Origin: Cylindrodendrum hubeiense
Taxonomy: Eukaryota; Ascomycota; Sordariomycetes; Hypocreales; Nectriaceae
Assembly: GCA_014621425.1 (NCBI GenBank)
Contig: JAANBB010000009.1
Coordinates: 1 to 64,000, forward strand
Length of the DNA stretch: 64,000 bases
Direction: 5' to 3'
Positions within the stretch are counted from its first letter, which is position 1. Each line of letters begins with the position of its first letter. The notes below the pieces were generated by a model, which was given only the letters and a program-made list of their open reading frames with translations, was not told where the DNA came from and made no database searches. This document shows, piece after piece, positions 1 to 10,836 of the stretch. The translations under genes and the position numbers were made by a program.

Positions 1-1023
1 GGGGACCTGGAGGACCTGGCCGGGGTAGATCAGATCGGGGTTGTTGATGCCGTTGTGGCGGGCAATCTCCTCGAACGAGCACCCGAACTTGGCAGCGATG
101 CCGCGCAGCGTGTCGCCCTGCTGGACGGTGACGGTGCTGGGGCCGCCGCGGCTGTGGCTTTCCGACGACGCCCAGCGGAAGCTGCCGTTGTCGTTTTGCA
201 GAATGTGGTTCAGGCTGATGGTGCTGGACTGGTGCGACCCGTCGTGTCGCTCGCACGAGGCGCGGAGGTTGTAGTCGCCGTGGTCGTCGAGGTTAATGTC
301 GCGGGACGAAGCGGTGAAGTGGCCGGCATAGTGGCCACCGCGTGAGCGCGAGTTCGAGTCGCGGCGACGACGATGCGACGAGCGGCTGGAGCGGCGGCTA
401 GAGCGGCTGCTGGAACGACTGCGAGAGCGGCTGGAGCGGCGGCGGTGCGGGCGCTCGTCGTCTCGCCTGTCATCATCCTTCCTCCGCTTCTCGTCTTCCT
501 TCTTGTCGTCTCGGTCGTCCTTCCAGTCCTCGGCCGCATCCTGCAGCTTGTGTCCAGCAAAGGCGCCGGCAAGAGCACCGACGACGGCGCTCGTCTTGCT
601 GTGGCCGGTCGCCTTGCCGCCGAGTTTGGCGCCGCCGAAGCCTCCGGCCGCAGCGCCGGCGAGTGCACCCATCACGCCCCGCTCGCCATCGGGACCGTCG
701 GTACGATCATTGTCGTCACGTCTGTCTTCTCTCCGGTCGTCCCGGCGATCATCTCGTCGATCGTCACGTCCGTCATCGCGGCGGTCATCTCGACGGTCAT
801 CACGGCGGTCGTCCCGTCGGTCGTCGCCCCGGGGCGGGTAGCCTTGGGGGTTCTGCCCGTACTGTGAACCTTGATGATGCGGCTGCTGCTGATGTCCGCC
901 TGGAGCATCATTGTAATAGTCGCCTGCTAGCCCCGCACCGCCTGGAGAGTTGTCTTCCCCCGGGCGTTGGTAGCCTCCCTGAGGGCGGTTGTAGTCATTG
1001 TCGTAGTAGTTAGGGCCGCTCAT
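1..1023 (-). CDS. CVNH-LysM lectin with glycine-zipper and RD/RS-rich N-terminus (C-terminus beyond window)
   Basis: The frame is open from the ATG at 1021-1023 to base 1 with no stop, giving 341 residues of a protein that continues off the left edge. Order seen: a Gly/Tyr/Gln/Pro-rich N-terminus (1-65); a run of DDRR-type repeats (about 67-103); a small-residue glycine-zipper-like hydrophobic stretch (about 117-160); a Lys/Asp/Glu then Arg/Ser-rich linker (165-228); the first half of a CyanoVirin-N homology (CVNH) domain (about 235-285); then a LysM domain (about 298-341) with the QQGDTLRGIA and NPDLIYPGQVLQVP motifs. In fungal type III CVNH-LysM lectins the LysM is inserted between the two CVNH halves, so the second half should lie outside the window. 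Such lectins bind mannose-type glycans (CVNH) and chitin/GlcNAc (LysM). There is no signal peptide, so a cytoplasmic or unconventional location is likely. Confidence 0.9.
   Translation of the reverse strand, partial: MSGPNYYDNDYNRPQGGYQRPGEDNSPGGAGLAGDYYNDAPGGHQQQPHHQGSQYGQNPQGYPPRGDDRRDDRRDDRRDDRRDDGRDDRRDDRRDDRREDRRDDNDRTDGPDGERGVMGALAGAAAGGFGGAKLGGKATGHSKTSAVVGALAGAFAGHKLQDAAEDWKDDRDDKKEDEKRRKDDDRRDDERPHRRRSSRSRSRSSSRSSRRSSRSSHRRRRDSNSRSRGGHYAGHFTASSRDINLDDHGDYNLRASCERHDGSHQSSTISLNHILQNDNGSFRWASSESHSRGGPSTVTVQQGDTLRGIAAKFGCSFEEIARHNGINNPDLIYPGQVLQVP
686..840 (-). repeat. DDRR-coding short tandem repeats inside the CVNH-LysM gene
   Basis: About nine imperfect 12-bp units, each encoding Asp-Asp-Arg-Arg, lie within the N-terminal third of the lectin gene. 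Third codon positions vary between units (GAT/GAC, CGC/CGT/CGA/CGG). The repeat is therefore old or conserved at the protein level and is not a fresh DNA slippage tract. It predicts a strongly charged, disordered segment ahead of the glycine zipper. Confidence 0.8.
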
Positions 1024-2441
1024 GGTGCCTGGATGTGAAGGAAGACGCAAGATTGCTGGTTAGACGATCGTTATGGAGTTTGTTATGGTGTCCAGTCTAG
1101 AGAAGATGGCATTGAGAGGTCAAGCAGGACATGGCACGTTTTATAATCACAACATCATGAGTCCATCCTACGTCGACTCCACGTGTCCAGCAGTGGCTTG
1201 TAGCTCTGCCACATTCGTATTCGCCCATGCAAACCAATCAAGCTGGTCGAAGCTGTCTTGGCTGAGACGCTGAGCTCCAGTCAGCGCTACTTGGCGATCG
1301 TCGTACAACACTGCCACAGCGCCACGTATGTGCAATGAGGTGCGTCCAAGCGTCAGAATACACCTCAACACGTCTTCTCCACAGTTTTTCTCGGCATTCC
1401 CGGCATCCGGCATCCATATCTTGGCATCTTTATGCACTTATGTAAATAAAAGATGATTATCCCCTGTCCGCTCGCGGATTGACCAATAGTCAAGCCTTGT
1501 CTGGCAGCACAGTCAACTTCGAATCTGTGATATGCTCAAATAGGCACGCAATCCTGATGTTGTGCCGGTATCCAAGCAATAGACGATTTATACACACTTG
1601 ACCGTTCTATATACTCACGAACAAGGGCCGAAATTCTATTCAAGGGAGGGAGCCAAGCTGGGCAACTGGACCCTTGAATTTGAGGGTCTTCTCCAAACTT
1701 AATTTCTCCAAGGCACATTTCGATAATGCAGGGAGCCTTTCTAGTCAATACGAAACTCTATCTCAATTTTATGGGGAACAAACAACGTCTGAGTGCCCAA
1801 ACACCTTTCCACAAGCGAAGAATCCTTCTAATAGCTCTACGTCGCTTTTCATCAATGAACTTCGCCGCTTTCTATCATCTTCCTGCCGCAATTTTGTCTC
1901 AGTATCATGACCCAAAATAAGGTGAACAGGAACCAGGCGTCCATTCTGAGTAACCCCTTCAAGCATGGTAAGTTCATATTCTGCAGGTTAACCGCTAATC
2001 TCTATCTCCCCGTACACCACTACAACATGAAATGCCGTTCCTTCTGGAGAAATATTTATATCACAACCCCACCTGAATAACAATCGAACCATCTGGAGCT
2101 TCTTTATTCGTTTCTCCTTATCCAACTCGAGGGTTCGACCATCTTTGCTCGTTGAGTGACAGTTCGACCCAGCCTGGAAAGGGTGGGCTGTAAGATACCG
2201 GGATCATCACGGCTGTACTTAAAAGGGAGTCACCCAATTCTATGAGTTGGTGGTGAGCAGAGCATATGGGCGATATCATCGTTGAGGACGACGATGGGAG
2301 CGATTATGATGAGCATAATAATTATTAAGTATGATTAGTTGTCATAAGCCGTTGATGGTTGAAACCAATCGCATCCTTCATAGAACGCCAACCTGATCCG
2401 TTGCCTAAATCCCCGTGCAAATAACTCCAGCAATCCATGTC
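1024..2441. other. Intergenic, no supported gene
   Basis: This stretch holds the promoter side of the lectin gene (read leftwards) and the 3' side of the CHAT gene. Only short overlapping ORFs in conflicting frames occur. None has a recognisable domain, a signal peptide or a good intron. It becomes AT-rich toward 2290-2340. Confidence 0.5.
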
Positions 2442-5400
2442 CTATATCCCAACATGTATAAAAGAACTCCAGCCTGTGATAGTAGTCTCCCTTCTCGCTT
2501 TCGAAACCGCAGAATGAAACAAGCGAGCATATGATGCCACATTCTCCGCCTCAACAACCTTTTTAAAGAACCGCGTGCACACACGGTTGGCAACGGCATC
2601 GATAGCGGGATACAGCGTTGCCGTCACCTCCTGGAACCCAGCCATTTGGAACACTGCCGCTGGGCTTTCACCACCCGATTTAGGCCTAGACTTCGACGCT
2701 GCATTCGAGCACGTGAAGAGGCACGCCAAGCGCGCGGCGCTTAGATCCACTGTCTCGAGATCCCGGCCGGTGAGGCGCTCCGGCGCGCCGTCCGGGCCGG
2801 GGCAGAGGAGCACGCCGCCGCGCGCCGGGTCGATGGGGTCGGCGACGGCGTGGCAGGCAAAAATGGCAAAGTGGACGCCGGAGATAACTTGGAGAACCTC
2901 TGCCTTGGACGGGCAGACCAGAATTGTCGCCGCGGGCCATCGAGCGGCAGCTAGGATCGCGCGGATGGACTCAGCCTGGCCAACCACGTCGAGATCGGGA
3001 TAGCCGGCGGTCCAGGGCATGAGAACCAGCAGCACCTTGCGCTGATCCTTGGCAGGTAGATTGGCCCTCCGGCGGATGCGGGCTTCTATCAAGTGTCTGA
3101 TAGAGGGGAGGTAGGACGACACAGCCAGCCCCATCACCTTCTTCGGTATCGCTTGACCCCTGCCCTCCACTTTCCCAGTGGCATCGGTATCGCAGGCGAC
3201 TCGAAGCGGCCCAGCTGCATGCAACGGCAGCCGACTCAAGGCGCCGGACATATGCCACCATACGCGAGGCAGCGGGTCGCCGGGCTGTGATCCCTCTCGC
3301 TCTCGCCGGTACTCTTCCTCGAGCGGACGGACGAGATACCTTCCGAGAGACCTGAGCATTTCCACGATGCCCTTCCGCGCGTTGAGGTTCTGCGCGTACT
3401 TCTCAACCATCTCCTCCGTCAAGCCAGCAATTTCCCCGTTGCGAATCCCCCGCTTGGTGATGACGAGGAAGTGCCCGCCGGCCTTGCTCAGCGTGAAGCA
3501 AACTATAGGGCCTTCCTTGGCGGCAGAGATGATATCGACGTCGCTGAGTTGGCGTTGGAACTCTCTGAAGCCAGGAATAATCCGCAAGCGTCGCTGCAGC
3601 AGGCTCATTTGGTCCACGTAGGGTTCAAGCTCGGGCAGTTGCATCGTATCCAAACGCGGTACCGCTGCAGTACGGACCATGGGCGTCGATGCCCTTTGCG
3701 TCTGCAGCATCGCGTAGTCTCGGAACAAGGGTTCGTCATAGGCTTCCAACTGCTCGATGTATGAAATAGCCTTTGTGTCCAGAAGTAAGTTGACGACGAT
3801 ACCCCTCGCAACGTCCAACAGCTTGACCGCGTTGGCGGGAGCCTGTCCAGTCCTGAGCATCGCACACGCCGCGAGGCCGCACGTCTCGTTGATCGCGTCG
3901 ACGATGCTCCGTCTATCCGGCCACTCCAGGTACTGTACGTCGAGGCATAGCAGATAGCCGAATGTCTGTGCAAAGTGCGCAAAAGCCTTCGCCCAAGCCC
4001 CAACGGAGCTGTAGATGCGCGCGGCCAGGAGGGTCGCACAGATCCTGGTGACATTGGCACCCGACATGACGAGCGCCGTCTTGCAGAGGTACAGTGCCGT
4101 TTTCAAGCATGAGCGCGAGCGCCATCTTATTTGCTTAGCCAGCTTGTGTAACCTGCGCCCCGATGCAGACTGGTAGCATTGGATGGCTGCTGACCGCGTA
4201 TTCGCCAATCTCATGCGGAACTTGCGAACTTTCCTCCGGCGCGCCACCATCCAGTAGGACGGCTTTCGCTGGCTTCCCCAATACCCGTCCGTGAGCATCT
4301 TAGCGACCCACCACAGGCGTCGCGAATAATCCTCATGCTTCGTGGTGGTGCGGCGGACGGCATCGATAGCAGTCATTGTAGCTTCTTCCAGGTCCGTAAC
4401 CTTGCCGAAGTGATCGTACCTCACCGAAAGACTCAGTGATAGCTCATGCGTGCCCTCAGGGCCAGGTATCTGCCGAGTATACTCCATAGCGAGGTCGACG
4501 TCGGCTTGAGGTCCGCTCACAAAGAGGAACCTATTCATGTAGCAGGACGCCAGTTCAACTCTGGTGGCCTTTTCCAGCTCCTCACGCGCAACAAGGGGCA
4601 GCATGGGTGGAGGTTTCCGCCCTTTAGGCGGGCCCTTCTTCCATTCTGTATAATTGCCAAGTCCTTCGCAGTGAAGCTTGATGGCTTCTTCGAGATTCTC
4701 TGCCGTGTGGTCGGCGTACGACAGCGTCTTGCGGATCATGCCGCCGTGCAAGAGCAGCTTAGGCATCATGAACCCGGCCCTGGACTCCCTAGCTGTCGCC
4801 GTTATCAGGGTATTCAACGCCTTGGCCTCTCTGACTGCTCGGAGACTCCGTGTCGACTCCCAATATCTGCCCAGCTTGGTGGTCCGGTTGTCGTTGACGT
4901 CGATCCACAGCCACAGGTGGCTTGGCTCCACGAGCTCATCCGCGGCCTTCTGCAGCGCGTCGGCGGACGCAGCCAGGTCCTCAAACAGCTTGGCGATGGT
5001 GTATCTGCGGTCCAGCAACTGCGCGTGCTCCTGGTGTGCCACGCCGCGTTCTCGCCCAGCCTCGCAAAGCTCGGCGTACTTTAGCGACTGCGTGATGGCC
5101 GCGTCCACGTCCTTGAGTTCAAACGACAACTGGGCTCTCTCGTCGAGGGCTCTGCTCCAATGCCGATGGACACAGGCGATGACGTGACTTCCCTTCGTTT
5201 TGGACAATACATATGGGAAGAACTGGATCTCCTTGTCCAGGTACCTGATATCACCCCCCGACACCAGGAATCGAGCGTGCAATGCAGCAAGAAGAGAGAT
5301 GTGCGGCTGTGCATCGGGGCCGATTTCCGCAGGGTTGACCCCGTTCCTGATGACATTGCGGCATGTCTTGACGATGCGTTCGATAATGTGCATCCTGCCC

Positions 5401-5573
5401 GGGCTCCCGGGACGGCGGCACATGTCATTGGCGTCCTCAACCAGTCTCAGGGCCATCTCCTCGATGGAAGCCGAATTGCGCCTGTGACTGACGGCATGGC
5501 AGTGGACGCCGCGGCCTGGCGGCTGGACCGTGTCCACGGCGCTGCGAAGCGCGCGAACCAGAGCGGACTCCAT
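2442..5573 (-). CDS. TPR-CHAT domain protein (caspase-like peptidase fold)
   Basis: An intronless 1043-residue protein from the ATG at 5571-5573. The frame stays open to 5927, but the extra 118 codons look like translated leader sequence, so the internal start is preferred. The middle is alpha-helical with TPR-like helical pairs and a DLEEAT-type TPR signature often seen before fungal CHAT domains. The C-terminal ~200 residues are a CHAT domain (Caspase HetF Associated with TPRs), clan CD. The catalytic His is in FACHAVADPID (about H908) and the Cys in LACLFTCSNA (about C955), so the dyad appears intact. In bacteria CHAT proteases cleave gasdermins and other effectors; fungal CHAT proteins are widespread and mostly unstudied. 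No gasdermin-like neighbour is visible within the flanking 2-3 kb. A role in regulated proteolysis or cell death is inference. Confidence 0.87.
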   Translation of the reverse strand: MESALVRALRSAVDTVQPPGRGVHCHAVSHRRNSASIEEMALRLVEDANDMCRRPGSPGRMHIIERIVKTCRNVIRNGVNPAEIGPDAQPHISLLAALHARFLVSGGDIRYLDKEIQFFPYVLSKTKGSHVIACVHRHWSRALDERAQLSFELKDVDAAITQSLKYAELCEAGRERGVAHQEHAQLLDRRYTIAKLFEDLAASADALQKAADELVEPSHLWLWIDVNDNRTTKLGRYWESTRSLRAVREAKALNTLITATARESRAGFMMPKLLLHGGMIRKTLSYADHTAENLEEAIKLHCEGLGNYTEWKKGPPKGRKPPPMLPLVAREELEKATRVELASCYMNRFLFVSGPQADVDLAMEYTRQIPGPEGTHELSLSLSVRYDHFGKVTDLEEATMTAIDAVRRTTTKHEDYSRRLWWVAKMLTDGYWGSQRKPSYWMVARRRKVRKFRMRLANTRSAAIQCYQSASGRRLHKLAKQIRWRSRSCLKTALYLCKTALVMSGANVTRICATLLAARIYSSVGAWAKAFAHFAQTFGYLLCLDVQYLEWPDRRSIVDAINETCGLAACAMLRTGQAPANAVKLLDVARGIVVNLLLDTKAISYIEQLEAYDEPLFRDYAMLQTQRASTPMVRTAAVPRLDTMQLPELEPYVDQMSLLQRRLRIIPGFREFQRQLSDVDIISAAKEGPIVCFTLSKAGGHFLVITKRGIRNGEIAGLTEEMVEKYAQNLNARKGIVEMLRSLGRYLVRPLEEEYRREREGSQPGDPLPRVWWHMSGALSRLPLHAAGPLRVACDTDATGKVEGRGQAIPKKVMGLAVSSYLPSIRHLIEARIRRRANLPAKDQRKVLLVLMPWTAGYPDLDVVGQAESIRAILAAARWPAATILVCPSKAEVLQVISGVHFAIFACHAVADPIDPARGGVLLCPGPDGAPERLTGRDLETVDLSAARLACLFTCSNAASKSRPKSGGESPAAVFQMAGFQEVTATLYPAIDAVANRVCTRFFKKVVEAENVASYARLFHSAVSKARRETTITGWSSFIHVGI

Positions 5574-8086
5574 GAAGCTCTCGCGGATAGTCGATGGATG
5601 GTCGATGGCCGGTGGGCGTTGGGCGCTGGCACGCTGCAAGTGCAGTTGGCAAGTTGGCAAGGCGGTTCGCGCGAGGTTGCGGGGTAATTGTACCAACTGC
5701 CGAATCGTTGCTTTTGATGTAGTACAGACGATCGCCAAAGTGCACTCGTACGTGTGATCCGTTGACTGGTGGCCTGGAATCCTGGTGGCGTTGCAGCCTC
5801 GGCGCGAGGTACCGGATACGAGACCTGTGTAACCCGCCTTGAGGGGATTCGCTCCGCGCCTGGGGGCAAATGGACCTCGGAGCCCATTTACTGTTGCATC
5901 GTGCGTATTTAGAGGTTTTTTTGCCATTTTAATACTTGCGGGTAGATCCGACCGATGCGATGTTACATTGCTCGTGTGTACGTATCTGGCTTGGTGGATG
6001 TTGTGGTTGTGGAATACCCTGTACCACCAGGCAAAAGCAACTCAAACGCGCCTGCGACCGATTGTTTTTGGGCTGACCATTGGAGTCAGCAGTGTAACGA
6101 TTGTATGTTGGGGTGTTGAATCAGTCATGGCTGAGGACTTTCTCTTTTGGTGTAGACAACGGTTTGGATAAAATAGTGGTTTTATAATGCTATTGTATTT
6201 TTTCGAAGCTTTAAATCGTCGATGTATGTAAAACTCGTGATAGTGAAAGTTTACAATGCATGATTAGGTCGCATTGACCTGGTGGAAATCGCGGTTAGAT
6301 TGCAGTTAGAACCAATTGCAGCCAGTGTCCCTTGCGTCATACGTCAAGATGGAGGAATTAACCTCTTTATTAAAGTACTGATGGTTGCTGTCAATGTCAA
6401 GGTGGCAAGGATGCGAGGTGGGCGCATTTCTGTCTTATCGTCTTATCGTCAGCTTCTTATCGACAATATCTTATCGCCTTATCGTCTCATCCCTGGTCTT
6501 GTCAACACTCGTAGACTTAACTTATCAGGCTATCTGCCTTCCTGTTTGGGCGTATCTCATTATCATTCACGATGCTTATCGATTGCAGATAATCGCTTCG
6601 CCAACTCGCTTAATTATGTACTGTCAGCGAAGGAGTTGCTTTCGCAGACCTGGCTTCAGGAGGAAGCGAGCGTGATACCCTTCAACTCAAAGGGAGATGC
6701 AGACTGAGTGAGATGATGACGAGTTCCACTGGCATTGTACAATACTACTCGTCAGAATCGAAGCTCAAAAACTGCCTCGCCGTTCGCGATGCTCAGCCTT
6801 GGCTCACCTGCAGCACCTGCAGCACCTACTGCATGGAACAAAAGAAGCAGCATCGGGTAAGCCGTGAAGCGGCGAAGCTATTGCCTAAATAACGATAGCC
6901 TCACCTGTCCGTCGGCACGATCTGGCCGGGCCAGAACCGGCCAGGCGCAGGCTGGGCACCGGACCGTCGTCGTACGACGGCAAGCGACGGCGAGCGAGGC
7001 CGCCATTTGCATTGCTCGCTTCTGCTGCCGTGGCCCCGTCATTTCTGGCCGCTGTCAATTGGGCTTCCGTCCGCACAAGGGTTGAGCCATGGCCCGGACG
7101 TGGCCGTGTTATTGGCCTCGACTTGGGCCGCTAGCCCGGTCTGGCTTTTTCGTAACGTGCGTCGGGATTCATTTCGGGGTCCACGTCTTGGCCTGTTTCG
7201 GGCTGTGTCATCGGCGTCTGTTTAGGGGTCCACGGCTTGGCGACAGGATGTGCCACCAATGACAGCCTCGCCTTGAGCTGGGAATCGTCTGCATCTGCCC
7301 AAGCCTCCCGTTCGTCCCCCGTCGCTACTAGGTGTCGTGTCTGGGTGTCAAAGTTAAAAGACGAAAAAGACACCATGTGTTTGATCGACTGCGCGTGGCC
7401 CATCTCGGTGTTGAAAAGGGTGTTAGAGAGTCGACGAGAGAGTCGAGGCATCCGTAAATAAATAAATATCGAAGCCAGTGCTCCGCGGAGCCAGTTACTA
7501 TGAAGTACACGCTCCACATCCGTACCCACCCCCTCCACACCCCGCCTCGTCCCCTTTGGCTGCTGCACGCCGCTTATGTTCCCCGAGCCGCCGCAAGGCA
7601 CATGAATATCGGCGATCAACTCCATCGCCGCCACGCCTATAGCTCATCTTCCAGCCAATGCCCTTCGCCCGACGGACAAAATCCTAGTCTCACTGCGTCT
7701 CTTCAGCTTCCCGTCGAGCCTAGCGGGAGGCCACCACCTCGGGTGCTCGTGACAACTGCAACGTCCCTCGTGAAAACCACCAACTCCCACCGTCCAACAC
7801 CACCAATGTGGATACTGGCCGCCCGACGGGTATCCCGAAACCTGCCCGTGGCCATAGATGCCCCGTAATCCTACCCCTGCTCGGCCTCCGCCGGCTGTAG
7901 AGGACTAACTCTAAACGTATAGTTATCAAGATTCTAGGCCAAGAGACGCAGCATCCCCGTCCATGGGCTAACCTCATGCTCCAGGGCTGAGCATGTGCGG
8001 GTATGCCATGGTAGGACAAAACTCCTCCTGTTTCTCCTGAAAAGCATGCTCCCGCCCACATCGCTCCTTCGCTCCTTGCTCGTTCC
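5574..8086. other. Long divergent intergenic region (promoters of CHAT and A1-like genes)
   Basis: This 2.5 kb segment separates two divergently transcribed genes. No convincing exon is visible. ORFs of 60-240 codons occur on both strands but overlap each other in conflicting frames and show no domain. The only structured signal found is the cluster of GATA-type motifs at 6434-6581, annotated separately. Confidence 0.5.
6434..6581 (-). promoter_or_regulatory. Cluster of GATA-factor sites (CGATAAG on the minus strand)
   Basis: The heptamer CTTATCG (CGATAAG on the other strand, a perfect HGATAR) occurs at 6434-6440, 6442-6448, 6456-6462, 6470-6476, 6478-6484 and 6575-6581. A seventh, CTTATCA, lies at 6521-6527. 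The first five start 8, 14, 14 and 8 bp apart, a nearly symmetrical spacing. Fungal GATA regulators (nitrogen AreA/Nit2, iron SreA, light WC proteins) bind such sites, often cooperatively when clustered. The cluster is about 860 bp upstream of the CHAT start and 1.5 kb upstream of the A1-like start, so its target is unclear. Confidence 0.5.
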
Positions 8087-9941
8087 TTGTTCGTTCCTCG
8101 TAATACTTCTCGGTGGATCCGCGCCTTGTGGCTAGCTGGGATAATGATTCCCTCATTCTTCGCTACTTTGGCTTTTGCTAGCACCCTACTACCGCTCACA
8201 GGAGCCAATAACTGTTCCGTTGAGCCATTGCTACTGCCAGTCCGAGTAGGTTGCCCTGCGTCCTCGCTTTCATATCTTCGCTGACAAGATGAACAGAATG
8301 TCACCTTTCCGAATGGCATCGGTGCCAACCGAGGCATCAAGCTTGTGCTTGGCGAGCAGATCCAGGGCATGCGCATGTCAACGATTATCAACAACACGCG
8401 CGTGAGGAATATTCTGGATTGCCCATCGACCAACGTATCCGACCTCATCGGATGTCAAGGAGCGTCCGGAAGTATTTACTCGACTACCGATGGTTCATTT
8501 GACCAGGTCCTCGATGATTCCGACTGGGATGTCCCGTACGACTACCTTTGCCAACACGACTATGTTATAAAGGCTGACCATGTTTAGAACCAAGGATGCG
8601 CAACCCAATGATGGCTCCACCACAGTTGTTCGCGGCTACGATATCGCAAACTTCACCGACGGTCCAGCAGTGATCCCCGATTACCCCCTCGAGGTCTGGG
8701 CGAACCGCGAATCAGTCAACTTGAGCGCCCTCGCTCTCGGCCCCAAGTCGTCCACTCTCGAGAGACTCGTCGACAACAACCTCGCCCCTAGCACGAGCTT
8801 CGGCCTCGACTACGGTTCCACCTCCGAACTGTTCCCCCGAGACGGACAGCTCGTCATCGGAGGAGTCAACGAAGCGCGCTTCGATGACGATGCAACGGGC
8901 GAGTTCGAAATGTGGGGAGCCGATGCGCCCGCCAACTGCCCTCTCCAGGTGCTCATTTCCGACTTCATTCTCACCAACGAGGACGGCGACCACTCGCTTC
9001 TCCCCGATGAGTATTCCAAGATCTCGGCCTGCATCGACACGATCCAGAACTCCTTTACTCTTACGGACAGCATGTTTGAAAAGTTCCAGGAGATCGGTGA
9101 ACACATCGACTCGGACGGTTCTGACTACTGGCCTGCGACCTTCCCCGCCAACCGGGAAAAGCTCCTAGGATCATTGACCATTCGCTTCGCCAATGGTTAC
9201 AAGAGCGTCATCCCTCATTACGAACTCATCAACCACGAGCGAGGCACCGACGACCAGGGCAAGTACGCCGTGCTCAACAACAGCCGCATTTCTGCCGCGG
9301 TAGCTTCCGGGCAGAGCGACCTCGGCGCCAATGTCCCCATCCTGGGCGGCGTCTTTCTGTCGCAAAACTACCTCAAGGTCGATTACGAGCAGAAGAAGTT
9401 CTGGCTCAGCCCCCAAGTTGGAAACGGAACCAAGACGGACAAGATCGCGACGGTCTGCACAGAGACTGACGACGATACCGAGAAGACGCCGTCTGCGACA
9501 CCGACGCCTGAAGCAGCCAGCAGCACAGGCATGGGTGTCAAGGTCGGCGTGCCTGTCGCCGTTGGTTCAGTTGCTGCCATTGGAATTGTTGCATTCCTCC
9601 TGTGGCGAAGACGTCGCAAGCAGGCCGCTGTCAAGACCGCCGCCGTTGAGATGGCGAACAACTCGCCCAGCACTGTGCACCTGCAGCCGGTGCCTCCGAC
9701 ATCACCATCACCATCACCACCTCCACCGGCCCCGCCGACTCCGTATTCTCTACTTACAGAGCTCGAGTCGCCGGCGCCTCAATCAGCGGAGCTAAGCTCG
9801 TACCCTATGGATTCAAGCACGTATCCCAAGGACACGAAAGTCCCGCTTCCTGTTGAATCGCATCCTACGCAAAACTCACACCCGGTGGAGCTTGATGCCT
9901 ACCCCAGGGATGCTGCCGAGCTGGATAGTAGAGCGGTATAA
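8087..9941 (+). CDS. Membrane-anchored A1 (pepsin-fold) peptidase-like protein, probably non-catalytic
   Basis: Exons 8087-8245, 8297-8535 and 8588-9941 give 583 residues. Intron 1 has CGCTGAC before its CAG. Intron 2 has GGCTGACC 10 nt before TTTAG. Phases join cleanly. Start 8087 gives a basic n-region and a hydrophobic core; the in-frame ATG at 8144 also gives a signal peptide and is the alternative. The body follows fungal A1-family relatives: an NNTRVRN block, an FGLDYGS block, ACIDTIQNSFTL, and the late ILGGVFLSQNYLKVDYE. A transmembrane helix follows (about 450-472) with an RRRRK stop-transfer and a Pro/Ser-rich cytosolic tail of about 110 residues. Both Asp-Thr/Ser-Gly catalytic motifs are absent: the first is replaced by the sequence before NNTRVRN, the second by AAVASGQSD. 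It is therefore more likely a cell-surface sensor or binding protein than a protease. Confidence 0.82.
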
Positions 9942-10836
9942 CGCCTCGGTTGATCCTGTTGCACAATTTTTACACTCATTCAAAATAGCGTGGCGTTTAG
10001 ATATCTCATAAAGTTGATCTCGGATGATGACTAGCCAGTAATTTAATACCAATATGGCCAAACTCTTTGTCCAACTCAACCCGTGAATGTCCTTGCAGCC
10101 CTTGACTAGTGAATTGCTATTGAACATTACTCCGATACACGATGGAATAACATAAGGCCCTGTTCACAATATAGAATGCCGTGGAATAACCTGAATTGTT
10201 TTGATAGTGACCTGTTGATGTATCTAATCCCAAACCCCAGTGTCTGAGAAATACTTGCTTGAACATAGCACCCACCAAATCGAGGGAACTGCTCGAAATG
10301 ATGGTTCCCAACATGTCTTCTTGGCTGGGAGTTTAGTTATGGGGCCTACATAAAAAGTTGAAGATGAGTTGAAGTCTCATTAGTAACTTCGCGTGGGCAA
10401 AAGCTCCCACTTCTTAATTAGAGATGTCAAACCAGTGGGGTGGGAAAATGCCTAAAAGGATATTTTGCTACTATGTAATCAGGTGGGCTTTCGATGTATG
10501 TGTCCCTAAATATTAGCGCGTGGATGTCTAAGTTGGCATCATTGGAACTCTGGCTGAGAACACCCCCCCCGTAGCTCAATGGCAATAACCTATAAGGCAG
10601 CTAGTCCGAAGGCTACGAGATCAGTGTTAGCAGTAATAATTGGAGTAGTACATATGATTCTTGAAGTAATGTTCCGTATACTATGCTATAAAAGAAAACC
10701 TGCCAAACAAAATATCCAACTCGTATATCGTAAATGCGGACTTATTTATACCTAGCGCCTGACCATGTGATGCAAAGGGTATACATAATGGAAAGTAAAT
10801 GCGCTCCAGTGCCTTTTAAAACAGCCATTAATAGCC
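9942..10836. other. Convergent 3' intergenic region
   Basis: This AT-rich spacer lies between two convergent genes and holds only short ORFs without domains. A run of eight or more C residues lies near 10562-10571. No tRNA fold could be drawn from the GTAGCTCAATGG stretch that follows it. Confidence 0.45.

Noticed and set aside
5574..5927. 118-codon N-terminal extension of the CHAT protein
   Set aside because: Sequence lacks protein-like pattern and overlaps other ORFs; the internal ATG at 5573 gives a more typical start. It cannot be fully excluded.
5574..8086. Gasdermin-like gene next to the CHAT gene
   Set aside because: Looked for because of known gene pairs; no ORF or exon set of suitable length and hydrophobic pattern was found on either side.
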